The notes beneath the pieces are model-generated. The model ran no database searches. It was not told the DNA's origin and saw nothing but the letters and a program-made list of their open reading frames with translations. Positions 1-8,389 of a DNA stretch of 64,000 bases are shown in pieces. How positions within the stretch are numbered: the stretch's first letter is position 1; the number at the start of each line of letters is the position of its first letter. This DNA is from Brochothrix campestris (lineage in GTDB: Bacteria > Bacillota > Bacilli > Lactobacillales > Listeriaceae). A program made the position numbers and the translations under genes. Location: contig NZ_CP175511.1 of NCBI RefSeq assembly GCF_046058945.1, positions 1,984,001 to 2,048,000 of the forward strand, given 5' to 3'.

Positions 1-628
1 CCTCACTAATCCCCATCGCTGCCCGATGACGAGTTCCTAACGATTTAGAAATCAAGGGACTTTCTGACAGTGGTAAATAACCAGCTGCTGCCGCAATTTT
101 ATTTTGCTGAATAATAACAGCACCATCATGTAGTGGCGTGTTTGGAATAAAGATATTAATTAAGAGCTGTTCTGAAATGTTAGCGTCCATTGAGATGCCC
201 GTTTCAACATAATCATCTAATCCGGTTGTGCGTTCAATTGAAATCAATGCACCAATCCGACGTTTTGCCATGTAAGCCACTGCATTTTCAATTGAGCCAA
301 TTAAATTCAACCGTTCTTTTTCAGCCTGACTGCGCTTGCGACCAAAAATGTTACCGCGTCCCATTTGTTCTAATGCGCGACGTAATTCCGGTTGAAAAAT
401 AATAATAAAGGCTAAAAAGCCCCAAGTCAACGCTTGGTCGACGAGCCATTCAATCGTTTTCAAGTCAAAAAAGTTACTTAGTAACTTCACAATAACAATA
501 ATGAGAATCCCTTTGAGTAATTGTACAGCTTTTGTGCCACGCACAAGTAAGATGATTTTATAAATCACAAACCAGACGACAATTATATCAATAATTCCCG
601 CAACACCCGGTAAATGTGATAGCAACAT
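1..628 (-). CDS. cdaA: Diadenylate cyclase CdaA (partial, C-terminus beyond window)
   Basis: Makes the second messenger c-di-AMP from two ATP at the membrane; in Bacillota it controls potassium and osmolyte transport and cell-wall homeostasis. About 209 codons can be read from an ATG at 628, which follows a GGAGGAAGG ribosome binding site. The N-terminus has hydrophobic membrane segments (roughly residues 10-30 and 35-75). The DisA_N/DAC domain follows, with the catalytic motifs LHDGAVII and, near the window edge, RHRAA. The family is about 270 residues, so roughly 60 are missing. In related bacteria cdaR and glmM follow cdaA; here they would lie to the left, outside the window. Frame and motifs are clear. 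Confidence 0.95.
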   Translation of the reverse strand, partial: MLLSHLPGVAGIIDIIVVWFVIYKIILLVRGTKAVQLLKGILIIVIVKLLSNFFDLKTIEWLVDQALTWGFLAFIIIFQPELRRALEQMGRGNIFGRKRSQAEKERLNLIGSIENAVAYMAKRRIGALISIERTTGLDDYVETGISMDANISEQLLINIFIPNTPLHDGAVIIQQNKIAAAAGYLPLSESPLISKSLGTRHRAAMGISE

Positions 629-740
629 AAGCCTTCCTCCAATTTCTGTTAGTCTACCTACAACTGATTAAAAACCAACTCTAGTATATCATACCTCGCT
701 GTTTTTTACGGCTGACAACCTTCAGACTTCATTTTAAACA

Positions 741-772
741 CAAAAAAATACCTCAGCTATTGCCGAGATACT
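741..772 (-). terminator. Terminator after the tRNA cluster
   Basis: A nine-pair stem, TATCTCGGC / GCTGAGGTA, with a four-base loop is followed on the minus strand by a run of T. It lies just downstream of tRNA-Lys and would end the tRNA transcript before cdaA. Confidence 0.75.
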
Positions 773-778
773 TGTTAT

Positions 779-850
779 GAGCCGTGCTGGGCTCGAACCA
801 GCGACCCTCTGATTAAAAGTCAGATGCTCTACCAACTGAGCTAACGGCTC
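779..850 (-). tRNA. tRNA-Lys (UUU)
   Basis: A cloverleaf with acceptor GAGCCGT/ACGGCTC, a D-arm, anticodon loop CTTTTAA (anticodon TTT) and T-loop GGTTCGAGCC can be read on the minus strand. The CCA end is not encoded. It is the last tRNA of a five-gene cluster. Confidence 0.97.
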
Positions 851-856
851 TTATAA

Positions 857-931
857 TGGCTGGGGTGGCAGGGATCGAACCTACGCATGATGGAATCAAA
901 ATCCATTGCCTTACCGCTTGGCTACACCCCA
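857..931 (-). tRNA. tRNA-Gln (UUG)
   Basis: Acceptor TGGGGTG/CACCCCA, anticodon loop TTTTGAT (anticodon TTG) and a normal T-arm. Unlike its neighbours, the CCA end is encoded (GCCA after the acceptor). Confidence 0.96.
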
Positions 932-940
932 TTATAAGAG

Positions 941-1021
941 TGGAGGAGAGTGGATTCGAACCACTGAACCCTAAGGAACGGATTTACAGTCCGTCGCGTT
1001 TAGCCACTTCGCTACTCCTCC
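941..1021 (-). tRNA. tRNA-Tyr (GUA)
   Basis: Acceptor GGAGGAG/CTCCTCC with discriminator A, anticodon loop CTGTAAA (anticodon GTA) and the long variable arm expected of bacterial tRNA-Tyr. The length is 81 nt. Confidence 0.97.
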
Positions 1022-1063
1022 ATATTGAGTTGTTCTACGATGCTTTCTAATTACGAAAACATA

Positions 1064-1136
1064 TGGGGGTTGACGGGCTCGAACCGCCGACCCTCTGCTT
1101 GTAAGGCAGATGCTCTCCCAGCTGAGCTAAACCCCC
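1064..1136 (-). tRNA. tRNA-Val (UAC)
   Basis: Acceptor GGGGGTT/AACCCCC with discriminator A, anticodon loop CTTACAA (anticodon TAC) and T-loop GGTTCGAGCC. Confidence 0.97.
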
Positions 1137-1157
1137 TCAACTATATCTCTATAGTAA

Positions 1158-1229
1158 TGACCCGTACGGGATTCGAACCCGTGATACCGCCGTGAAAGGG
1201 CGGTGTCTTAACCGCTTGACCAACGGGCC
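1158..1229 (-). tRNA. tRNA-Glu (UUC)
   Basis: Acceptor GGCCCGT/ACGGGTC with one G-T pair, and anticodon loop CTTTCAC (anticodon TTC). It is the first gene of the minus-strand cluster Glu-Val-Tyr-Gln-Lys. Confidence 0.96.
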
Positions 1230-1422
1230 TGACTGTTAAAAACTGGTATGTTGTTTCCTTAACACAAAATCTATTATATAAAGAATCGAAGCATTTGTAA
1301 ACCCTTTTCAACAAACTTTTTACAAAAAAATCTTTTTATTTTTATAAACGGCTTTATCACTATCTTTTCTACAGTTTATTTCCTCTTTTTGATATACTAT
1401 TTTTATTAAAGGAGTGATTTTT

Positions 1423-1911
1423 ATGTCACATTTACAAATTCGTCCCATCAAACAAAGCGACTATCCCCAACTGATAGCCATCGAAAATAGCGTGTGGAAT
1501 CAAACGAATACACCTAGCCAGGTATTTTATGCTTCTGTGGCTGATTATCAACAATATTACCCGGTCGGCACGCAATTCGTCGCTCTCGCTCATCAAACGG
1601 TTCTTGGTATCGTCCAGTATCATCACGCGACAGCCTTACCCGCTAGTAACCATACATTAAGCATGAGCATTGCAATCGCAAACGATGCGCAACATCAAGG
1701 CGTTGGTTCCGCCTTAATGCAACACATTAAAACGTATGCGAAGCAACATAACTACCGTAAAATTACATTACGTGCTTTAGCAACAAATCCACAAGCTCTC
1801 AGCTTTTATAAAAAACATCATTTCGTAATCGAAGGGATTTTAAAGGATGAATTTTTTATCGCTGGTCATTATGTCGATGATTATTTATTAAGCTATTTTA
1901 TTACGGATTAA
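1423..1911 (+). CDS. GNAT family N-acetyltransferase
   Basis: Likely transfers an acetyl group from acetyl-CoA to an unknown amine. The 162-residue protein is a single GNAT domain. The acetyl-CoA pyrophosphate-binding motif appears as QHQGVGSAL near the middle, and the family's C-terminal pattern SFYKKHHFVIEG follows. The frame stays open up to a GTG at 1414, but that codon lies inside the AAAGGAGTGA ribosome binding site, so the ATG at 1423, with normal spacing, is the start. It stands alone, divergent from the tRNA cluster. The substrate cannot be told from the sequence. Confidence 0.88.
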   Translation: MSHLQIRPIKQSDYPQLIAIENSVWNQTNTPSQVFYASVADYQQYYPVGTQFVALAHQTVLGIVQYHHATALPASNHTLSMSIAIANDAQHQGVGSALMQHIKTYAKQHNYRKITLRALATNPQALSFYKKHHFVIEGILKDEFFIAGHYVDDYLLSYFITD

Positions 1912-1925
1912 CCTACACTATTTTG

Positions 1926-2876
1926 TTAGGCGGTGTCTCGCAACGCAGCCGTCAAATTAGTCACCGCATCACTGATCATCCGCGCTCTTGACGCCGCAGT
2001 GGCCGATCCCATATGCGCTGATACAACGACTTGAGGCAACTGTAGTAAGGGATGATTGGCGGCAATCGGTTCTTGTTCGAACACATCGAGTGCAGCACCT
2101 GCTAATTCGCCTTGTTGCAACGCCTTAATTAAAGCCGTTTCATCGACGGTTTTCCCTCGACCGACATTGATAAAATAAGCCGACTTCTTCATTGTTTTAA
2201 AGGCAGTCTCATTCATCAACTGATGGGTTTCATCATTATAAGGTGCTAACATTATGACAAAATACGCGGTCGAAAGTAAGCCCGCTAAGTCAGCATAATA
2301 GACAGCATCATATAATTGTTCAGCCTCCAAATGGTGAGAACGCGTGTGATAAATGACTTTCATTCCAAAACCAGCATGCGCCCGTTTTGCCACGGCTGTG
2401 CCAATTCGCCCTAACCCAATGATACCGATTGTTTTACCGTATACATCTGTGCCGTAGAGTCCTTCTGCTGTATCTAACGGTCCCTTGAACCACTCGTCCC
2501 TGCGGATGGCACGATCCACAGCTGGTAATTGGCGTGCCACGGCTAACGTAAGTGCCAGTGTCAAATCGGCCACCGTGTCAGTTAAAGCATCTGCCGCATT
2601 TGTTATCATCACCCCTCGTGCAACAAAGTCCTCCACAACCAACGTATCAAAACCGGCAATCGTTTGACTCACCACTTCTAATTGTGGCATTTTTGCCAGT
2701 TCTGCCTCGCTGATAAAAAGACCCGCACCCAACAGCCCTTGAACAGTCGGTAAAGCCGCCTCAAACTGCTCACGTTCACTTGTGCGATAGTTAGGCACAT
2801 ATGTAACCTTAAACGTCCTCTTTAACTGCTCTAGCAATGCCAATGGGATTGGCTGATAAACAATGATCTCTTTCAT
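1926..2876 (-). CDS. D-2-hydroxyacid dehydrogenase family protein
   Basis: An NAD(P)-dependent oxidoreductase of 316 residues, a normal length for the D-isomer 2-hydroxyacid dehydrogenase family (glyoxylate/hydroxypyruvate reductase, D-lactate and phosphoglycerate dehydrogenases). The Rossmann motif GLGRIGTAVAKR sits near residue 155. The catalytic Arg is in INVGRGKTVDE, the Glu in ALDVFEQEP, and the catalytic His in VSAHMGSAT near the C-terminus. The closest type by eye is the glyoxylate/hydroxypyruvate reductase group, but the substrate is not fixed by these motifs. It ends just past the convergent GNAT gene. Its start ATG follows a GGGGAG sequence. Confidence 0.88.
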   Translation of the reverse strand: MKEIIVYQPIPLALLEQLKRTFKVTYVPNYRTSEREQFEAALPTVQGLLGAGLFISEAELAKMPQLEVVSQTIAGFDTLVVEDFVARGVMITNAADALTDTVADLTLALTLAVARQLPAVDRAIRRDEWFKGPLDTAEGLYGTDVYGKTIGIIGLGRIGTAVAKRAHAGFGMKVIYHTRSHHLEAEQLYDAVYYADLAGLLSTAYFVIMLAPYNDETHQLMNETAFKTMKKSAYFINVGRGKTVDETALIKALQQGELAGAALDVFEQEPIAANHPLLQLPQVVVSAHMGSATAASRARMISDAVTNLTAALRDTA

Positions 2877-2897
2877 CTACCCACGCTCCCCTCATGA

Positions 2898-3179
2898 CTA
2901 CTCTTGAATAAATAATCCTGTCTCGTTGTAATCAATCACAACACCCACCATCCGCTCACTTAGGTTAGCTGACCAAGCCACATTAAGCTGATCATTGATT
3001 TTTTCAATGTGATCATCAGCTAACGGTGTTTCAAGTGATAAAGCAAAATGATGATGACCTTGATGATGTTCTTCATTGCCACATTCACAGCTGTTATCAA
3101 ATAGACAAATTGTATTTAATTCAGGATAAGCCGCTAAAATCGGCGTTAAAAATTGTTGTGCCGCTTCAGTTACGCGCAT
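2898..3179 (-). CDS. Small His/Cys-rich protein of unknown function
   Basis: A 93-residue protein that I do not recognise. The longer frame opens at 3239, but the internal ATG at 3179 follows an AAGGGGTGG ribosome binding site and is the better start. Near its middle is a cluster of likely metal ligands: two Cys in CECGNEEHHQGHHH followed by several His. Both ends are mixed alpha/beta in character, with no signal peptide or membrane segment. It could be a small Fe-S-biogenesis-like or metal-binding protein, but that is inference from composition only. It lies 21 nt upstream of the hydroxyacid dehydrogenase gene on the same strand and may be cotranscribed with it. Confidence 0.65.
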   Translation of the reverse strand: MRVTEAAQQFLTPILAAYPELNTICLFDNSCECGNEEHHQGHHHFALSLETPLADDHIEKINDQLNVAWSANLSERMVGVVIDYNETGLFIQE

Positions 3180-3343
3180 ATTATCCACCCCTTTTTCTTT
3201 ATAAGCTTCATTATAAGTCACCTTAAACACTGATAGCAAATGCGTTGCCTCTCAGTTTGACAATTATCGGTATATACCTTATGATTATGGGTATGACAAC
3301 ATCAAGATAAGCAGTTCAAACCTGTCTAAGAGGAGGGAGTCGT

Positions 3344-3517
3344 ATGAAATGGTTGGGCATTCTATCTTTAATCATTGGTCTTGCCGCCATCTCAATTTCG
3401 TTTAGCATTTCACACATCACGGGCCTCATCGTTTGTGTTGTAGGATTTTGTCTATTCATCATTGGTACCATCTTATTGTTTAAGCAGCAACCTAAGAGAA
3501 CAAATCGCTATTTTTAA
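3344..3517 (+). CDS. Small two-helix membrane protein, unknown function
   Basis: A 57-residue frame starts at an ATG preceded by a strong AGGAGGGA ribosome binding site (5-7 nt spacing). Residues about 4-23 and 28-47 form two hydrophobic segments with a short loop between them, and the tail is basic (KQQPKRTNR). A good terminator follows 40 nt after the stop. The strong site, the clean hydrophobic pattern and the terminator argue that it is a real gene. Function unknown. Confidence 0.65.
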   Translation: MKWLGILSLIIGLAAISISFSISHITGLIVCVVGFCLFIIGTILLFKQQPKRTNRYF

Positions 3518-3554
3518 CATGAACAGTAATCGTTCCATCTGATATATTGACTAA

Positions 3555-3592
3555 CTAAAAAAGTGTCCCCTCATCGAGGGAGACACTTTTTT
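3555..3592. terminator. Bidirectional terminator
   Basis: The hairpin AAGTGTCCCCTC / GAGGGAGACACTT is flanked by A and T runs. It serves the small plus-strand membrane protein and the convergent MATE gene. Confidence 0.85.
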
Positions 3593-4916
3593 AGTGTTGT
3601 CGCTTTTCTTGCAACAGATAAACACATAGCAACAAGCAAATAATCCCTTCTGCAACGGGTACAGCTAACCAAACACCACTCGTACCAAACAGTGGTGTTA
3701 AAATAACCAAAAAGAGCACGACTAAGACAAATTCACGAATTGCGGTAATGAAAATAGCGAAATTCACGCGTCCACTCGTTTGCATAAATGTTATCAGCAC
3801 AAAATTCGTTCCCATAAAGAGATAGGCAATAAAGAACAAACGAATACTTTCAGTCGCTAAGGCGATTAATTCCGGTGTGAACTGACCGAACAAGCCAATA
3901 ATCTGCGTGGTAAACACTCGACCAACAGCAATAATTAACACGCCGATTACCAACGACGAAACAATCCCGTATTTAACAATTTGCCACTGTTGCTTTGGCA
4001 TCTTAGCGCCTTGATAATAAGAAATCAACGGCTGTGTTGCTGAACTCAACCCTAAAAACAGCAGCAATGCGATGCTATGTGTGTAATTCACGATTGAAAA
4101 AGCAGCCGCTCCCATCGTTCCAGCCACACTAACAATTGCGATATTATAGGCAATCGTAAAGACCGAAATCCCCATCTCCGCTAAGAAACTCGGAAAGCCA
4201 ATATAAAAGAAACTTTTGAAATACCAAACGTTACCAAATGAGAAGGTCAACTTCAGATTATTATTTTTATGCAGAAAATGCGTCAGCATCACTAAGATAC
4301 CAACTGCTGCTGAGATAATCAAACCGAGCGCGGCTGCCATAATGCCCCAATTTAATACAAATAAAAAGTAATAGTTCAAAATAATATTAACAATCGCCGT
4401 CATAATTAACGCAACCATCGCCAGAACCGGCGAGCCATCATTCCGAACAAACAAGCTGAGCATATTCTCTAATGTTAATACAAAACCAAACAATAAAAAG
4501 ATATGTAAATATTCAGCTGCCATCGGTGTGATCTCTGCATTTGCACCGAGCATCGTAAGTAATTTATCACCAAACATGCCAAGCACAGTACTCACAACCA
4601 CCGATACGGCAAGCAAGAGCATTACCGCCTGAGTGAAAATTCGCCGTGCCGTTTGCGTATCTCCTGCCCCCATCGCCCTCGAATAGCGTGTCGTTGCACC
4701 AACACCAATCCATAGTGACATTGCCACATAAAAACTATAGACAGGAATAACGATGTTGACAGCCGCCAAAGCGGTCGCACCAAGAGCATGCCCCACAAAG
4801 ACACCGTCCATTACTACATTAACCGCCATCAACATCATGCCCAACATCGATGGAATCGCATATTTGGCAAACACGAGCAAGGGGTGCTTATGTTTGATTG
4901 CTGCTAAACTACTCAT
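3591..4916 (-). CDS. MATE family multidrug efflux transporter
   Basis: An inner-membrane sodium- or proton-coupled drug/toxin exporter of 441 residues with about twelve hydrophobic segments in two similar halves, as in the DinF/NorM/MepA superfamily. MATE features include NVVMDGVFVGHALGATAL at the start and the GPxxQPL-like SATQPLISYYQGA in the second half. The pattern is closest to the MepA-like branch. Its ATG overlaps the stop of the upstream TetR gene as ATGA, so the two are translationally coupled. That coupling suggests the pump is controlled by the regulator. Substrate unknown. Confidence 0.9.
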   Translation of the reverse strand: MSSLAAIKHKHPLLVFAKYAIPSMLGMMLMAVNVVMDGVFVGHALGATALAAVNIVIPVYSFYVAMSLWIGVGATTRYSRAMGAGDTQTARRIFTQAVMLLLAVSVVVSTVLGMFGDKLLTMLGANAEITPMAAEYLHIFLLFGFVLTLENMLSLFVRNDGSPVLAMVALIMTAIVNIILNYYFLFVLNWGIMAAALGLIISAAVGILVMLTHFLHKNNNLKLTFSFGNVWYFKSFFYIGFPSFLAEMGISVFTIAYNIAIVSVAGTMGAAAFSIVNYTHSIALLLFLGLSSATQPLISYYQGAKMPKQQWQIVKYGIVSSLVIGVLIIAVGRVFTTQIIGLFGQFTPELIALATESIRLFFIAYLFMGTNFVLITFMQTSGRVNFAIFITAIREFVLVVLFLVILTPLFGTSGVWLAVPVAEGIICLLLCVYLLQEKRQH

Positions 4917-5509
4917 CTGTTTACCTCCTCAGAAAATCCTGTTGTGATTGTTAGCAAATACATCTTCAAAAAAAAGTTAACGGCCGCCAACAATTCAGCT
5001 TCAGTCTTATTCTCCATTGTATCCGATACGCCGTAAATAAAACCAACCAACACATCAACTTGGACACGAATCGCGGCTGGATTAATACGAAACACTCCTT
5101 GCATCATACCGTTGCGTAAAATGAGCTCAAACGCTGCCCGATCAGAGGCAACCCAGCGTTCACGTTCTTCTTTCTGCCCATTGATTTCAAGTAAATATTC
5201 ATCTAACGCTTTTCGTAAAGGGTGACGTAAATCTTCGTAGATAAAGGCCTTAAAATAAGCCATTAACTGTTCACTTGGTTTCGTGATGGTATCTCTGATG
5301 ACATGCCAACTTTTATACCACTGCTCTTCCCACTGTTTTAAGACTATCTCGAATAAGTGTCCTTTACTTTCGTAATGATACAATATGTTACTACGAGTTG
5401 TACCGACCGCTTCAGCAATCAGCTGTAAAGAGGTATCATTATAGCCTTTTTCACTAAACAGATGCTGCGCTGCAGTGAAAATCAATTGTTTTTTAGTTAC
5501 CTTCATCAT
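4913..5509 (-). CDS. TetR family transcriptional regulator of the MATE pump
   Basis: A 198-residue TetR-type repressor. The N-terminal helix-turn-helix domain (residues about 5-50) reads IFTAAQHLFSEKGYNDTS followed by IAEAVGTTRSNILYHYESK, which is typical. The helical ligand-binding domain follows. The frame is open to 5575, but that extension runs through the promoter. The ATG at 5509 sits 7 nt after AGGAGG and is the start. The stop overlaps the MATE start by four bases. An inverted repeat over the promoter suggests autoregulation with release by a drug-like ligand. The ligand is unknown. Confidence 0.9.
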   Translation of the reverse strand: MMKVTKKQLIFTAAQHLFSEKGYNDTSLQLIAEAVGTTRSNILYHYESKGHLFEIVLKQWEEQWYKSWHVIRDTITKPSEQLMAYFKAFIYEDLRHPLRKALDEYLLEINGQKEERERWVASDRAAFELILRNGMMQGVFRINPAAIRVQVDVLVGFIYGVSDTMENKTEAELLAAVNFFLKMYLLTITTGFSEEVNR

Positions 5510-5530
5510 TTTCATTCCTCCTCGCGAAAA

Positions 5531-5550
5531 AACTGACCATTTGTTCAGTT
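5531..5550. promoter_or_regulatory. Candidate TetR operator
   Basis: The inverted repeat AACTGA-N8-TCAGTT lies just upstream of the TetR start codon and overlaps the -10 box of the promoter. That is the usual position for a self-repressing operator. The assignment is by position and symmetry only. Confidence 0.6.
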
Positions 5551-5575
5551 TAGTTGAGTGAGAATAATAAGTCAA
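5547..5575 (-). promoter_or_regulatory. SigmaA promoter of the tetR-MATE operon
   Basis: On the minus strand, TTGACT and TAAACT are separated by exactly 17 nt, and the start codon is about 40 nt downstream. It supports the ATG at 5509 over the longer frame. Confidence 0.65.
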
Positions 5576-5579
5576 CTAA

Positions 5580-5700
5580 AGCAGAAAAAAAATGAAAGTA
5601 CGCTAGTAGAACTGAAACTTTGAAAGTGAAATCAGCTCACCCAACTCCGCAAATAGCAGAACTGCAACTCATCCCTTGCTAGCTTCTGAGCTAAAAAAAG
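5580..5700. repeat. Degenerate intergenic repeat, copy A
   Basis: This non-coding stretch has the blocks CTCCGCAAATAG, AACTCATCC, CTTGCTAG and CTGAGC. The same blocks recur, partly inverted, at 19160-19250 beside another terminator. No gene is visible here. Confidence 0.35.
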
Positions 5701-5756
5701 ATAACTTTAACATAATCTAACATCAAAAGAGAACTATTTGGCTACTTATTCCCGCA

Positions 5757-5783
5757 AAAAACCCTCCAACAATGTTGGAGGGC
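5757..5783 (-). terminator. Terminator of the pyruvate oxidase gene
   Basis: The stem CCCTCCAACA / TGTTGGAGGG is followed on the minus strand by TTTTTTG. It lies about 60 nt past the pox stop codon. Confidence 0.85.
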
Positions 5784-5844
5784 TCAGATTGTAAACAAAG
5801 TCTAAACAGTCTTCATTTACGAGGTGATAAGACTTGATTAGATC

Positions 5845-7575
5845 CTAGAAGAATTGACGCATGATATCTTTTAGTGGTGGTAATTGTGCAATTCTTTTTT
5901 CTTCTAATGCTGTACGGATTTCAAAACGAGCGAAACCTTTTGCTTCGTCCATTACGATTTTACCTGGTAATGGCGCTGCATTTTGGTCAGTCACAACATC
6001 GATGATAACTGGGCAGTTATCTGCTTTAGCCGCAGTAAAGGCAGCTTCAAGTTCTTCGAATTTAGTAACGCGATAACCTTTTCCGCCACACGCTTCAGCA
6101 AATTTAGCGAAGTCGATGTCAGAGTGATCGATACCGTAGTTTAATTGACCTTGTGCTTGTTGTTCATATTTAATGAATGATAATTGTTGGTTGCTTAACA
6201 CCACGTTGATCATTGGCAAGTTGTAATGTACTGCCGTTGCAAAATCTTGCATAACCATTGCAAACGCGCCGTCACCTTGTAATGAGATAACTTGACGTTT
6301 AGAATCCGCCATGTTTGAAGCAATTGCGCCAGGAAGTGCACAACCCATTGTACCTAACCAAGCAGAGATTAAGAAGTCATTTTTATGACCTAATTTCAAG
6401 TAACGTGTACTCCAAACAGTTGATGTACCGACGTCGATTGAGAAGACAGCGTCTTCGTCAGCAATACGTTGCATTTGTTTGATAACGGCTTGAGGAGCGA
6501 TTGGAGACGTTGTTTTGTCCATGTGCTCATCCATCCATTTCCACCATGTTTGCATGTTTTTGTTACATGCTTTCAAGAATGGACGATCTTTCACTTCTTT
6601 AGCGTGAGTTGTTAAGTATGCTAATGCTTCTTTAGCATCACCAACGATACCAACAGTTGCCGCATGGCGTTTACCAATACGAGTTGCGTCGATTTCGATT
6701 TGGATACATTTAGCTTTAGCCGGTAAGTATTTACGGAATGGGTAATCAGTACCTGCTAAGATTAATAAATCTGATTCTTGCATTGCTTCGAAAGCAGGCT
6801 TAGTTCCGATTTGACCAATGTTACCAACGTAGTTAGGGTGCATATCAGCCATGATACCTTTACCTGGTAATGTTGACATTACAACAATACCCATTTTTTC
6901 AGCGAAAGCAGTTACTTCAGCTTTGGCTTTTTTAGTACCAGTACCGATAAGCATTGTTGGTTTTTTAGCAGCATTGATTAAATCAACTGCAGCTTCTAAA
7001 TCAGCAACGTTTAAGCCTGTACGAGTTGGTTGTTTTGGTGCATCAAGACGTTCAACTGTATCAGCAATCATGTTTTTAGGCACATCATCAGGAATAATAA
7101 CAACCGCAACGCCACGTTTTTCGTAAGCTGCACGAATCGCTTGATCGACAACGATTGGTAATTGTTCAGGACGAGTAATTTCTTTATTGAAGACAGCACA
7201 GTCATCAAAGATTGCTGCTGTGTCGACTTCTTGGAAGTAATCAGTGTTAGCAAATTTACTTGGAATTTGACCAACAAGTACTAATTGAGGTACTTTGTCC
7301 ATTTTCGCATCATACATACCGTTTAAAAGGTGTAATGCACCTGGTCCACCGATTGATAAAGCGACACCGATTTTACCAGTTAATTTTGTGTAAGACGCTG
7401 CTGCAAGTGATGCAACTTCTTCGTGACGAACATGGATAAATTTGATTGAATCTTGCTCTTTTTGCAAGGCATCAACGATGTTATCGATTGAATCACCTGG
7501 TAAACCATAAACATGGTCGATGTCCCAGTTTTTAAGGACGTTTACTACTGCTGAACCGGCATTGATTTTTCCCAT
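5845..7575 (-). CDS. pox: Pyruvate oxidase
   Basis: A thiamine-diphosphate and FAD enzyme that converts pyruvate, phosphate and oxygen to acetyl phosphate, CO2 and H2O2. At 576 residues the length fits the family. The N-terminal pyrimidine-binding domain carries the catalytic Glu in HVRHEEVASLAA (about residue 50). The middle FAD-binding domain follows. The C-terminal ThDP-Mg motif begins GDGAFAM (about residue 435) and continues to SNQQLSF. AAGGAGG precedes the ATG. The gene is monocistronic. The acetyl phosphate could be used by acetate kinase or by the phosphotransacetylase encoded at 34 kb. Other ThDP family members are possible, but overall similarity is to the lactic-acid-bacterial and Listeria type. 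Confidence 0.93.
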   Translation of the reverse strand: MGKINAGSAVVNVLKNWDIDHVYGLPGDSIDNIVDALQKEQDSIKFIHVRHEEVASLAAASYTKLTGKIGVALSIGGPGALHLLNGMYDAKMDKVPQLVLVGQIPSKFANTDYFQEVDTAAIFDDCAVFNKEITRPEQLPIVVDQAIRAAYEKRGVAVVIIPDDVPKNMIADTVERLDAPKQPTRTGLNVADLEAAVDLINAAKKPTMLIGTGTKKAKAEVTAFAEKMGIVVMSTLPGKGIMADMHPNYVGNIGQIGTKPAFEAMQESDLLILAGTDYPFRKYLPAKAKCIQIEIDATRIGKRHAATVGIVGDAKEALAYLTTHAKEVKDRPFLKACNKNMQTWWKWMDEHMDKTTSPIAPQAVIKQMQRIADEDAVFSIDVGTSTVWSTRYLKLGHKNDFLISAWLGTMGCALPGAIASNMADSKRQVISLQGDGAFAMVMQDFATAVHYNLPMINVVLSNQQLSFIKYEQQAQGQLNYGIDHSDIDFAKFAEACGGKGYRVTKFEELEAAFTAAKADNCPVIIDVVTDQNAAPLPGKIVMDEAKGFARFEIRTALEEKRIAQLPPLKDIMRQFF

Positions 7576-7793
7576 TATATTATATCCTCCTTGGTTTCAC
7601 TGACGCTTACGCGTAGTGCTGTTTGTTCTGCTCTTCTTTATCAAACAAACAGATTTACATTTTTATCATTCCTTGAATGCAATACCAATATTAACATAAT
7701 GTGTCAGAAATTCAACAATTTTTTTCACCTTTTGCAAGTACTTAATAACTAATCAAACCTATACTATAACACGAAATCAGCGGTTTTAATGAA

Positions 7794-7825
7794 CAAAAAA
7801 ACGACAGCTCTGTAGGCTGTCGTTT
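7794..7825 (-). terminator. Terminator of the pssA-psd-DJ-1 operon
   Basis: The stem ACGACAGC / GCTGTCGT is followed by a seven-T run on the minus strand, right after the DJ-1 gene. Confidence 0.85.
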
Positions 7826-7837
7826 CCTTGTAAATCA

Positions 7838-8389
7838 TTATTTCCCATGTAAAATGGATGACGCCAATGCAGTTGCCGTCTTTTGATCACAGAGTCGCTC
7901 AACAACCGCTAATGCAAGTTCAATCGTTGTCCCAGCAGCACGTGAGGTGATGATTGCATCTGATATAACAACGTTGTTATCTGAATATAACGGAGTCGTT
8001 ATATCTTGTTTGACTGCCGGAAAACTCGTCACCGTATGCCCCTCTAAAATACCTGCTTTTTCAAGTGCAATTGGTGCCGCACAAATTGCTGAAATTAACT
8101 TTTTCGACGAATAATGTTTTTTAATTATCTGTTGTACAACAGCATTATCACGTAACGTTTCGGCGCCTTTACCACCTCCGGGTAAGTAAAGACAATCATA
8201 AACGGTGTTAGCCACATCATTCATAAGACAATCGGCCTCAACAATAATGTCATGAGCACCTCGAACCGCAAGTTGATTGTTGACCGCAGCTGTTACCACT
8301 TCGATATCCACACGTCTAAAGAGATCTATCGCTGCAATCGCCTCAATTTCTTCAAAACCATCAGCCAGTAGTACTAATATTTTCGTCAT
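7838..8389 (-). CDS. DJ-1/PfpI family protein
   Basis: A 183-residue protein of the DJ-1/ThiJ/PfpI superfamily, members of which act as deglycases, chaperones or oxidative-stress sensors. The conserved acidic residue is in LLADGFEEIEA at the N-terminus, and the nucleophile-elbow Cys is in ISAICAAPIAL (about residue 103). A TTG at 8395 is also in frame, but the ATG at 8389 has the better distance to AAAGGA. The start overlaps the end of psd by 29 nt, so it is cotranscribed with the phospholipid genes. Its specific activity is unknown, and a role in lipid synthesis is not implied by the family. Confidence 0.85.
   Translation of the reverse strand: MTKILVLLADGFEEIEAIAAIDLFRRVDIEVVTAAVNNQLAVRGAHDIIVEADCLMNDVANTVYDCLYLPGGGKGAETLRDNAVVQQIIKKHYSSKKLISAICAAPIALEKAGILEGHTVTSFPAVKQDITTPLYSDNNVVISDAIITSRAAGTTIELALAVVERLCDQKTATALASSILHGK

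Noticed and set aside
856..1050. A 64-codon frame across the tRNA cluster
   Set aside because: It is made of tRNA-Gln and tRNA-Tyr sequence read on the opposite strand.
7595..7620. A cre-like sequence upstream of pyruvate oxidase
   Set aside because: Only the central CG and a few flanking bases fit; too many mismatches in the right half.
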